From NCBI RefSeq assembly GCF_014905415.1, contig NZ_BNEO01000002.1, forward strand, positions 868,001-932,000: DNA of 64,000 bases, written 5' to 3'. The notes beneath the pieces were generated by a model, which did not search any database, was not told the origin of the DNA, and saw nothing but the letters and a program-made list of their open reading frames with translations. Of the stretch, positions 56,887 through 64,000 are shown in pieces; within the stretch, counting starts at the first letter, position 1; every line of letters begins with the position of its first letter. Source of the stretch: Virgibacillus salexigens (GTDB lineage Bacteria; Bacillota; Bacilli; Bacillales; Amphibacillaceae). A program made the translations under genes and the position numbers.

Positions 56887-59166
56887 TTATGGCAAAACTT
56901 GAAAGAATGTTCCTTTATTTGCTTTAAAATGATATTGAACAGCTCCATGACGATCGGTTCGAAGTATTGACATATCATGTGATTCTAATAGTTGAATCAC
57001 CTCTCGGGCTGGATGACCATACGTATTATTTTTTCCGACGGAGATTAATCCGATATCTGGTTTCAGCTGGTCTAACATTTGCTTATCTGAAGATGTTTGA
57101 CTACCATGATGAGCAATTTTTAAAACATCAACGGTTAAGTTTGGATAAGTATGAATTATTTCTGCTTCTTCATCTTTGCTAATATCGCCTGTAAATAACC
57201 ATTTTTTACCCCCTAGCTCTGTATACAACACTAATGAATTCTCATTTGGTGAGGACTTGTCATTAGTTGGAGATAAGACATGAAAGACAAGGTTTTTCAT
57301 TTTTATCGTATCTCCACGTTTCACCCTATATAAATTTATTTTCGAATTAGAAACCGGCAGATTCCCTTGATCGTAAAAATCACTAATTATTATTGACTTC
57401 ACTGTAAAGTCATGGAGAATAAACGGAATACTCCCCATATGATCTGTATCTTCATGACTTATAAAAATAGTGTCAATAGATGAAATTCCTTTCGCATGCA
57501 AAAATGGTTTAATCACTTGTTTAAAAACGGAATTCGTTGCTTTTTGATCATTAAAGGAAAAGGTTGCACCTGCATCAATCATTATTACACCTTTTCGGTA
57601 TGGCATTTCAATGACAAATGCATCCCCTTGGCCGACATCCAACATTGTCACGGATCCCCAAGGAGAAAAATAAGGTCTTGATGCATCACTAACAAAGATA
57701 ACAACAAGTAAAAACCCGTAATAGAAAGCTGTTGCTTGTTTCTTACGCTCTATAAACTGCATAAACCTAATAAATGTAAGGTAGTACATTAGGATTGCAA
57801 GAACAGATAAAGGTCCAATTACAAATGGGTAATTGAAGTAGTGATCAATGATCTCAAGGAAATTTATAAATATAGAGTGAATGGTTACAAATAAATGATC
57901 AAAAAATGATTGAAGCAACGATATTGGTGAAGTAATAAGCAATATAAACATAGTTGGAATAACAAAGAGTGTGAAATAAGGAACAATGATGACATTTAAA
58001 AGTAAGGATAACGGTTGGAATGTGTAGAAATAATAAAATTGCAAGGGGAGAATCGTCATTTGCGCAACAAAACTAATCCATAATAGTTGGCGAATTCTTG
58101 ATTCATCTCTTGCGATAACACGCCTTGATAACAATAAACCAAATGTTACAGAAAAGGAAAATTGGAAACCAACATGATAGATAATTGTATTATTAACTAA
58201 GATGAGCAAGAGAAAAATCATACTTATTACATCTGTAGTATTAATTCTCCATTTTAATTTCATTATAACAATAACGAGTAGAGTCATTAAACAGGCGCGC
58301 CATACAGATGGTTCTCCGCCTGCTAAAATGGCATAAACCGGCAAACCTAACATCATGATCCAATGAGCTGTTTCTTTCGTTGTTACATTCATTTTAATAA
58401 AAATAAAATACAACATAGAGATTACTAAACCGACATGCAATCCTGAAATAGCTAAGAGATGACTAAGTCCCCACCTTTGAAATAAATCAATCGTTGTATC
58501 ATCTATACCAGAGTCATCGCCTAAAACCAGAGCACGAACCCATACAGCGGCATCTTCACTGATATGATGATCAATGTAGCTAAGTAATTGCATGCGAAAT
58601 TGAAAAATATAATGTAAGATCCCAGCTGTCTTCCGACAGTTTACATCATCTAAATTAGACAGTGTTGCTTCGTAAGCAATCCCTTTTGTCTTTAAAAATT
58701 TAGCGTAATCAAATTGTCCAGGATTTGTTGCAGTGTTAGGTAATTCAATTAATGTATCGATCGTACATTCTGCTCCAAACTGCAGTTCTACCAAAGGTTT
58801 CAATTCATCCTGGCCGGAGTGGAAATACGTAATAGCAATACTGAAAGGAGAAGCTTTTTCTTGGAAAGTAAATGATATCATTTCTGAGGTTTGGTTGATT
58901 GGAGAGATAATTTGACCAGATAGAATTCTACGTTCATTTAGAGGTTGGTTCACTGGATTTAACATAACGTCCAGTTGTGGGATGTAGAAGTAAAAAAAGA
59001 TAGTGGATAGGAGAGATAGCATAAGTGGTAATGCAGCTATCCTCCTCCTATAAAATAAAAACATCAAACTTATAAACCAAACTACGATGATACTAAATTG
59101 TTCGACGAATACAGCAACGATGCTCACAGTAGCTGCAAGCGCTGGATAGTGCCAATTTCCGCTCAC
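56887..59166 (-). CDS. comEC: competence DNA channel protein ComEC
   Basis: 759 residues, about a dozen membrane helices. Competence domain LLAISGLHVGLVISMLYFIF; C-terminal metallo-beta-lactamase part MLDVGQGDAFVIEMPYRKGVIMIDAG and TIFISHEDTDHMGSIPFIL, ending in DVLKIAHHGSQTSSD. It takes single-stranded DNA through the membrane. Confidence 0.96.
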   Translation of the reverse strand: MSGNWHYPALAATVSIVAVFVEQFSIIVVWFISLMFLFYRRRIAALPLMLSLLSTIFFYFYIPQLDVMLNPVNQPLNERRILSGQIISPINQTSEMISFTFQEKASPFSIAITYFHSGQDELKPLVELQFGAECTIDTLIELPNTATNPGQFDYAKFLKTKGIAYEATLSNLDDVNCRKTAGILHYIFQFRMQLLSYIDHHISEDAAVWVRALVLGDDSGIDDTTIDLFQRWGLSHLLAISGLHVGLVISMLYFIFIKMNVTTKETAHWIMMLGLPVYAILAGGEPSVWRACLMTLLVIVIMKLKWRINTTDVISMIFLLLILVNNTIIYHVGFQFSFSVTFGLLLSRRVIARDESRIRQLLWISFVAQMTILPLQFYYFYTFQPLSLLLNVIIVPYFTLFVIPTMFILLITSPISLLQSFFDHLFVTIHSIFINFLEIIDHYFNYPFVIGPLSVLAILMYYLTFIRFMQFIERKKQATAFYYGFLLVVIFVSDASRPYFSPWGSVTMLDVGQGDAFVIEMPYRKGVIMIDAGATFSFNDQKATNSVFKQVIKPFLHAKGISSIDTIFISHEDTDHMGSIPFILHDFTVKSIIISDFYDQGNLPVSNSKINLYRVKRGDTIKMKNLVFHVLSPTNDKSSPNENSLVLYTELGGKKWLFTGDISKDEEAEIIHTYPNLTVDVLKIAHHGSQTSSDKQMLDQLKPDIGLISVGKNNTYGHPAREVIQLLESHDMSILRTDRHGAVQYHFKANKGTFFQVLP

Positions 59167-59170
59167 AGCC

Positions 59171-59743
59171 TCACCTTTTGCTTAAATCAAATAATTGGGT
59201 AGCCTTCTTTTTCCATGCTTCTAATTCGCTTGTATCTATATCTGTAGTTTCCAATTTACGAAAAAGCTCCTGAATATATATTTGTTTTTCGGTATAAGCG
59301 GTATCAACAGCCAAGTAGTTTAGCTCTACTTTTTTCGTTGTCACACCTGCTTCTTTAAATAATTGAATAGCATATTCATGGTTATGATAATCTTCTGCAT
59401 AATACACCGTACGAATTCCTGCTTGAATTAGTTGCTTACAGCATTGTAGGCAAGGAAAATGTGTAACGTAAATATCAGCATTCTGTGTAGGAACACCAAA
59501 TTTTGCACACTGTAATAATGCATTTGCTTCTGCATGAATTGTTCGTACACAATGGCCGTCAATGACATAGCATCCTTCATCAATACAGTGAACACTGCCA
59601 GAAACACTGCCATTGTAACCACCAGCTATAATGCGTTTTTCCCTAACAATTGTAGCGCCTACCATTAGTCTAGTGCACGTGCTGCGAAGTGATAATAAGT
59701 GACTTTGCGCCATAAAATATTGATCCCAAGAAATACGTTCCAT
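59171..59743 (-). CDS. comEB: ComEB, dCMP deaminase-type
   Basis: 190 residues. TIHAEANALLQCAKFGVP (HAE) and HFPCLQCCKQLIQAGIRTVYY (PCxxC) are the zinc and proton-shuttle motifs. The other part of the protein matches bacterial dCMP deaminase. It is encoded between comEA and comEC; B. subtilis comEB is not required for uptake. Confidence 0.95.
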   Translation of the reverse strand: MERISWDQYFMAQSHLLSLRSTCTRLMVGATIVREKRIIAGGYNGSVSGSVHCIDEGCYVIDGHCVRTIHAEANALLQCAKFGVPTQNADIYVTHFPCLQCCKQLIQAGIRTVYYAEDYHNHEYAIQLFKEAGVTTKKVELNYLAVDTAYTEKQIYIQELFRKLETTDIDTSELEAWKKKATQLFDLSKR

Positions 59744-59774
59744 CCTCTATTCCCCTTTTTAAGTTGATACATTA

Positions 59775-60383
59775 TTACGGAACTTGAATATCTTCTTGAA
59801 ATGCTTCAAGCGTTTTTTCACCGATTCCTGAAACATTCAATAAGTCCTCTACACTTTTAAACAGTCCATTTTCTTCTCGATATTGTACGATTGCTTCTGC
59901 TTTTGTTGGACCGATACCATTTAATGCTTCAATTTCTTCCAAAGTTGCTTGATTAAGATGAAGCTTATCCTTTTCGTTTACGGATAAGGTTTGGGCTTCA
60001 GTATCTCCCTCTTTAACTACAGAAATAACCATTTCATCTTGAATTCGCTGTGCTAAATTAACTTGCGTTTGATCCGCTTCTTCTGTAAAACCACCAGCTA
60101 TTTCAATAGCATTAATCACACGATCTTCTTCTTCCATTTCATAAACTCCTGGTTTATTCACTTCACCTTTAACATCAACCACCATTTGCTGATCATCTAT
60201 TAGCGCTTCATTGGATGTTGCTTTGTCTGACAATGGATCATCTGGATCTTTCGGTTCATTCTTATCTATTATTTGTGTCTCATCTTCGTTGTTACTTCTA
60301 TCGCTCATTACAATCAGTAATATAATAATAGTGATAGGGATTCCGATTAAGAAGAGAATTTTTTTAATACGATCGAAGTACAA
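59775..60383 (-). CDS. comEA: ComEA DNA receptor
   Basis: 202 residues from TTG 60383 with AAAGGAGGTG upstream. Membrane anchor KKILFLIGIPITIIILLIVM, acidic linker, SLBB domain (MVVDVKGEVNKPGVYEMEEED), then a double helix-hairpin-helix (LNQATLEEIEALNGIGPTKA, FKSVEDLLNVSGIGEKTLEAF). It binds incoming DNA at the cell surface. Confidence 0.96.
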   Translation of the reverse strand: MYFDRIKKILFLIGIPITIIILLIVMSDRSNNEDETQIIDKNEPKDPDDPLSDKATSNEALIDDQQMVVDVKGEVNKPGVYEMEEEDRVINAIEIAGGFTEEADQTQVNLAQRIQDEMVISVVKEGDTEAQTLSVNEKDKLHLNQATLEEIEALNGIGPTKAEAIVQYREENGLFKSVEDLLNVSGIGEKTLEAFQEDIQVP

Positions 60384-60478
60384 GGGTTCACCTCCTTTGT
60401 TCGGGGAAAAGGTGAGGAAAGATATTTACCTATACATTCTTCGACAAACACACTTCTAATCCCTTTTTACGAGAAAGT

Positions 60479-60504
60479 CCTCAGAAGACATAATTATTCT
60501 GAGG
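60479..60504 (-). terminator. hairpin at the end of yqeM
   Basis: CCTCAGAA, 10-nt loop, TTCTGAGG, overlapping the stop codon; weak T-run after it. It may separate yqeM from comEA. No comER lies in the 110 nt between. Confidence 0.55.
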
Positions 60505-61246
60505 ATTTCTCGACTGAAAAGAAAATTCTTGCAGTATTTTTCGTTATATTATCTTCTTTTACCGAAAAATCTCCGTAGACTTTTATATTTTTAAAACCAG
60601 CATCCATTAATAAATTTTTATAAAAATCAATAGAAAATGTTCGCTGATAATGATCCTCGTCAAAGCGAGAATAACTGATACCATCATCATTCGTCATAAA
60701 AAAAGTAAGCTCATGATGCATTTCTCCAGGCTGCTCTCCCTCATTACAAAACCAAATATAAGATGCTTCGTCATTAACTTCAGCAAATGTTTCGTTGATA
60801 TAATGATTTGTTATAAATGAAATAGCATGAATATCAAACAAAAATAAACCAGCTGGTTTCAAAGCATGATAAATACGCTTAAATGTATCCCTTAATTCTG
60901 ATTCCGTAGTTATATAATTAATAACATCACAGTAACTAATCACTAAATCTTGATATTGCAACCCATCAAGATGGCGTAAATCCTGACATATCCATTGAAT
61001 CGGAAGTTTTTCTTTGCTACTTTTATGCTCAGCGTACGTAAGCATATCAACTGCATAGTCAACTCCAGTTACTTGATAGCCTTTTTTTGCTAGCTTAATG
61101 GCAACTTCTCCTGTACCACATCCTAAATCTGCTATCTGCTGGATGTTTCTTCCCTGAATTAGATTTTCTGTAAATTGTATCCACTGATCATATGGTGCAT
61201 CCTTCATCAAGATATCATATACATTTGCCATTCGTTTGTAGACCAT
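60494..61246 (-). CDS. yqeM: YqeM-type SAM methyltransferase
   Basis: 250 residues from ATG 61246. MANVYDILMKDAPYDQWIQF, motif I IADLGCGTGEVAIKLAKKGY, DYAVDMLTYAEHKS, LFLFDIHAISFI. Position after rsfS and the sequence plan match yqeM. Target unknown. Confidence 0.92.
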   Translation of the reverse strand: MVYKRMANVYDILMKDAPYDQWIQFTENLIQGRNIQQIADLGCGTGEVAIKLAKKGYQVTGVDYAVDMLTYAEHKSSKEKLPIQWICQDLRHLDGLQYQDLVISYCDVINYITTESELRDTFKRIYHALKPAGLFLFDIHAISFITNHYINETFAEVNDEASYIWFCNEGEQPGEMHHELTFFMTNDDGISYSRFDEDHYQRTFSIDFYKNLLMDAGFKNIKVYGDFSVKEDNITKNTARIFFSVEKSSE

Positions 61247-61251
61247 CGATA

Positions 61252-61605
61252 TCAATCCTGTCCCAATTGAATAGAGACCTGGGAAGCGTCTCCCCAAAGA
61301 CGTTCTAGATTGTAATAATGACGTTCATCTTTATGGAAAATGTGACAAACGACATCTCCAATATCAACTAATATCCACCTAGCTTGTTCAAATCCCTCTA
61401 ATCGTTTTAAAGATATATCATGTTCGTCCATTTTATCTTTAATCCCTCTTGCAATAGCTTGGACTTGTCGCTCATTATTACCATGGCAAATTAAAAAGTA
61501 ATCTGCCACTAAAGATACATCATTCATATCCAAGGCAATGATATCCTCTGCACGCTTATCATCACAAGCTTCCGCAACAAGTTGAATAATATTTTTATTT
61601 TCCAT
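61252..61605 (-). CDS. rsfS: ribosomal silencing factor RsfS
   Basis: 117 residues: IIALDMNDVSLVADYFLICHGNNERQVQAIARGIKDKM and GFEQARWILVDIGDVVCHIFHKDERHYYNLERLWGDA. It binds uL14 and prevents subunit joining. The start lies 5 nt after yqeK. Confidence 0.96.
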   Translation of the reverse strand: MENKNIIQLVAEACDDKRAEDIIALDMNDVSLVADYFLICHGNNERQVQAIARGIKDKMDEHDISLKRLEGFEQARWILVDIGDVVCHIFHKDERHYYNLERLWGDASQVSIQLGQD

Positions 61606-61610
61606 TAGTG

Positions 61611-62180
61611 CTAACCTCCGTAGACCCTTCTAGTTAAATCATTATACGTATGAAATGTATCCGGGTAGATTGTAGCTTGTTTCGACATTAAATACCTAAT
61701 TGTATTCTGCGATGCCATTAGGCAGGCATGTTCTAGATCTTGTTTAGATGTTTTCCTTACTTCATCCACTCCCGGAAATTTCCTTCCTGGTTCAATGTAA
61801 TCAGCTAAAAAAATGATCATTTCTAGTTTACTCATTTTTGCTCTTCCAGTTGTATGGTAATGAATAGCATTACGAATTTCCAAGTCTTCCACTCCAAAAT
61901 CACGTTCTACCATTAGCGCTCCCACTGGTCCATGCCACAATTCATGATGAAAATCGAGTAATGTATTGGGCAAATCAGATGTTTCGATCCAACTTGCCAA
62001 TTCCTCCTTCGAGCGATATTTTGCATAATCATGTAAAATACCTGCAAGTTGAGCTTTTTCCTTTGATGCATCAAAGCGTATAGCTAATTGAATTGCCGTC
62101 TCTGCCACACGTAATGTATGCTCATACCGTTCTATTGTTAAATGAGGTTCTACTTTCTCCTTTATTAGATCAATGTTCAT
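61611..62180 (-). CDS. yqeK: YqeK, Ap4A hydrolase (HD domain)
   Basis: 189 residues. HTLRVAETAIQLA (first His), AGILHDYAKYRS (HD), HHELWHGPVGALMV and AIHYHTTGRAKMSKLEMIIFLADYIEP. Symmetrical Ap4A hydrolase by family knowledge. Overlaps nadD by 11 nt. Confidence 0.95.
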   Translation of the reverse strand: MNIDLIKEKVEPHLTIERYEHTLRVAETAIQLAIRFDASKEKAQLAGILHDYAKYRSKEELASWIETSDLPNTLLDFHHELWHGPVGALMVERDFGVEDLEIRNAIHYHTTGRAKMSKLEMIIFLADYIEPGRKFPGVDEVRKTSKQDLEHACLMASQNTIRYLMSKQATIYPDTFHTYNDLTRRVYGG

Positions 62181-62736
62181 ATAATTGATGCTCCTTCATA
62201 TAGTTATATACGGATGGAAGAAGGAAGTAGTGTACCGATCTGTTTTGTCTCATACGATCTCGCAAGAAAGTCGAAGAAATCTCCATTAATGGAATATCCA
62301 CTACAGTAATGGGATAAGGAGTTTCTATTGAATAATTCGGCCTTTGTACTCCAACAAATTCAATTAACTGTATAAGCTCCTCTATTCGATGCCATTTTGG
62401 CAAATATTCAATCATGTCTCCACCTATAATAAAATAAAATGTCGTATCCGTATGTTGTTCCTGTAAATCCTTTATTGTTTGAATCGTATACGATTTACCG
62501 CTTCGCTCCAGTTCGATTGTATTCACTTTAAAAAAAGGATTGTCTTGGATTGCGCGCTTAACCATATTTAAGCGATCACGAGCACTCGTTTTTGTTTGGG
62601 CTTTATGAGGTGGTGTATAGGAAGGAATAAACCACACTTCATCTAACTGCAATGCTATCCTTACTTCTTCTGCTATAATTAAATGTCCCATGTGTGGTGG
62701 GTCAAACGTTCCACCTAAAATACCAATATGTTTCAT
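62170..62736 (-). CDS. nadD: nicotinate-nucleotide adenylyltransferase
   Basis: 188 residues: GILGGTFDPPHMGHLIIAEEV (HxGH), LDEVWFIPSYTPPHK, FIIGGDMIEYLPKW and MEISSTFLRDRMRQ (ISSTxxR). Makes NaAD for NAD synthesis. Confidence 0.97.
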   Translation of the reverse strand: MKHIGILGGTFDPPHMGHLIIAEEVRIALQLDEVWFIPSYTPPHKAQTKTSARDRLNMVKRAIQDNPFFKVNTIELERSGKSYTIQTIKDLQEQHTDTTFYFIIGGDMIEYLPKWHRIEELIQLIEFVGVQRPNYSIETPYPITVVDIPLMEISSTFLRDRMRQNRSVHYFLLPSVYNYMKEHQLYEH

Positions 62737-62744
62737 CGTGTCAC

Positions 62745-63035
62745 CTACGGCAGATGAATTTGCTTATTTTCTTCAGATTCCTTATACAAGACAATATTAT
62801 TGCCAATAATTTGCACGACTTCGGCTCCTGTACCTTCTGCTAATAAACGCGCAACAGTATCTTTATCTTCCATACAATTTTGTAATATACTGACCTTAAG
62901 TAACTCACGCTTTTCTAAGGCATCTATAATTTGTTCGATCATATTTTGGTTTACACCAATTTTACCTACTTGAAAAATTGGTTTCAGTTGATTTGCTTTT
63001 GCACGTAAAAAACGTTTTTGTTTTCCTGATAACAT
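62745..63035 (-). CDS. yhbY: RNA-binding protein YhbY/YqeI (CRM domain)
   Basis: 96 residues from ATG 63035 (GGAAGG upstream). LSGKQKRFLRAKANQLKPIFQVGKIGVNQNMIEQIIDALEKRELLKVSIL is the CRM fold; bears the GxxG-type loop. A ribosome-assembly-associated RNA binder. Confidence 0.95.
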   Translation of the reverse strand: MLSGKQKRFLRAKANQLKPIFQVGKIGVNQNMIEQIIDALEKRELLKVSILQNCMEDKDTVARLLAEGTGAEVVQIIGNNIVLYKESEENKQIHLP

Positions 63036-63036
63036 A

Positions 63037-63873
63037 TTATCTTCCTTCCAATATACGTTGTAATTCCTCATCCATTCCGATTACAGACGGCTTTATACCT
63101 GTCCATATTTCAAATGCATATTGCGCCTGATAGAGCAACATTGTATGACCGTAATGGATAGAGAGTCCATTATCTTCAGCTTGCTGTAAAAAAGTAGTCT
63201 TAATTGGCTGATAAACAATATCACTAGCTATGACTGAATGTAAGTCCTTCAAATCGATAATTGACTGTTCAATCGATGGCTTCATTCCAACAGATGTTGT
63301 TTGTATCAGAACATCATATTCTTGAAGTTTTTCCTTTGCATCACTGAACGTTAAAGCAGCAGCATTTTGCGGGCTGATCTCTATAATCGAGTCAGCATTT
63401 TGTAATGTACGATTAGCAATATCTATTTTTGCAAACCCCGCATGTTTTAATGCCACAAATATTCCGCGAGCAGCTCCACCTGCACCAAGAATGAGCGCGC
63501 GTTTTTTAGCCTTAGCGAACCACTCTGGGTATTTAGACTGTAAGGATCGGACATAACCAATCCCATCGGTATTATAGCCTTTCCATTTGCCATCAATATT
63601 CACCACTGTATTCACAGCACCTATGGTCCATGCAGTAGGGTCTATTTCATCAAGAAAGGGAATAATCGCTTGTTTATAAGGTACCGTTACGTTAAATCCA
63701 TCTAATCGCTCTTTTTTTAACTGAATTAGCTTGTCTTCAAATGGTTCAGTAGGCAAAATTTCAACTTTTTCATACGATCCATTACTTCTTGTTTTCTCCA
63801 TAAACCTTTTATGTATCCAAGGTGATAAAGAATGTTGAATTGGATAACCAATTAGACCAAATCGGTAGTTCAA
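63037..63873 (-). CDS. aroE: shikimate dehydrogenase
   Basis: 278 residues: FGLIGYPIQHSLSPWIHKRF, LDGFNVTVPYKQAIIPFLDE (Lys catalytic), GAVNTVV, GYNTDGIGYVRSL, LILGAGGAARGIFVALK, and the end YQAQYAFEIWTGIKPS. NADPH-dependent reduction of dehydroshikimate. Stop codon next to the yhbY start. Confidence 0.97.
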   Translation of the reverse strand: MNYRFGLIGYPIQHSLSPWIHKRFMEKTRSNGSYEKVEILPTEPFEDKLIQLKKERLDGFNVTVPYKQAIIPFLDEIDPTAWTIGAVNTVVNIDGKWKGYNTDGIGYVRSLQSKYPEWFAKAKKRALILGAGGAARGIFVALKHAGFAKIDIANRTLQNADSIIEISPQNAAALTFSDAKEKLQEYDVLIQTTSVGMKPSIEQSIIDLKDLHSVIASDIVYQPIKTTFLQQAEDNGLSIHYGHTMLLYQAQYAFEIWTGIKPSVIGMDEELQRILEGR

Positions 63874-63885
63874 AACTTCCCCCTC

Positions 63886-64000
63886 CTAATTAAATGAATT
63901 CCTTATTGAAACAGCTACTCCTTCTGGGCTATGCGCAGCCACTGTTGCACCGTCTCCCATGATACTAACCCAACCGAGACCAGGAAACACGATATCTTGT
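63886..64000 (-). CDS. yqeH: YqeH GTPase, C-terminal end (partial)
   Basis: The last 37 residues, DIVFPGLGWVSIMGDGATVA and the end VAVSIRNSFN, match the C-terminus of YqeH, the circularly permuted ribosome-assembly GTPase that precedes aroE in Bacilli. The gene continues beyond the window. Confidence 0.85.
   Translation of the reverse strand, partial: QDIVFPGLGWVSIMGDGATVAAHSPEGVAVSIRNSFN

Overview
The window is low-GC DNA from a spore-forming, competence-capable member of the Bacillaceae. The right-hand gene order yqeH-aroE-yhbY-nadD-yqeK-rsfS-yqeM-comEA-comEB-comEC-yqzM-holA-rpsT-gpr-spoIIP-yqxA-lepA matches that of Bacillus subtilis and its relatives. The protein flavour suggests an Oceanobacillus/Virgibacillus-like genus, but that is an impression only.

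Layout. (1) 1-3020, + strand: the end of a Cys-rich acidic protein that looks spore-coat-like, a second small acidic protein, a broken V8-type glutamyl endopeptidase and a DUF3221-like lipoprotein. (2) About 3.1-49.9 kb: a siphovirus prophage. Read right to left on the minus strand it runs integrase and cI-type repressor (both + strand), Cro-like regulator, ORF6N/ORF6C antirepressor, excisionase-like protein, YqaJ/RecT recombination pair, HNH endonuclease, DnaD- and DnaC-like replication proteins, RusA, RinA-type late activator, then (after an interruption) small and large terminase, SPP1-type portal, gp7-like protein, scaffold, E-type capsid, connectors, tail genes, XhlA-like protein, holin and amidase. 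(3) 22.0-39.2 kb: an insertion inside the prophage, between rinA and the terminase genes. It holds about 25 unrelated small genes (GNAT, Nudix, alpha/beta hydrolase, methyltransferase, deaminase, DHFR-like, small membrane proteins), nearly all on the minus strand and nearly all separated by copies of one roughly 70-nt imperfect-palindrome repeat in a single orientation. (4) 49.98-64 kb: the conserved chromosomal block, all minus except rpsT and yqzM.

The main discovery candidate is region 3. It is a gene-cassette array organised like an integron array (one or two promoter-proximal ORFs plus one folded repeat per unit, repeat edge at or close to the stop codon, same orientation, mixed functions, several decayed cassettes), but in a Firmicute and inside a prophage, with no integron integrase in the window. 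I know of no named system matching the repeat. Inner-stem differences between copies compensate each other, which supports selection for a folded form.

A second strong finding is a pair of recoding signals. The capsid and major tail genes each end in a CCC-T site, then exactly 7 nt, then the same 6-bp/4-nt hairpin; a +1 shift would add homologous 18-residue C-terminal extensions to both proteins. This resembles the +1 recoding reported for Listeria phage PSA. Other points: a Dit protein split by an inserted coiled-coil gene, a likely -1 frameshift in the tail-chaperone genes, clear operator palindromes for three regulators, and the apparent absence of comER between yqeM and comEA.
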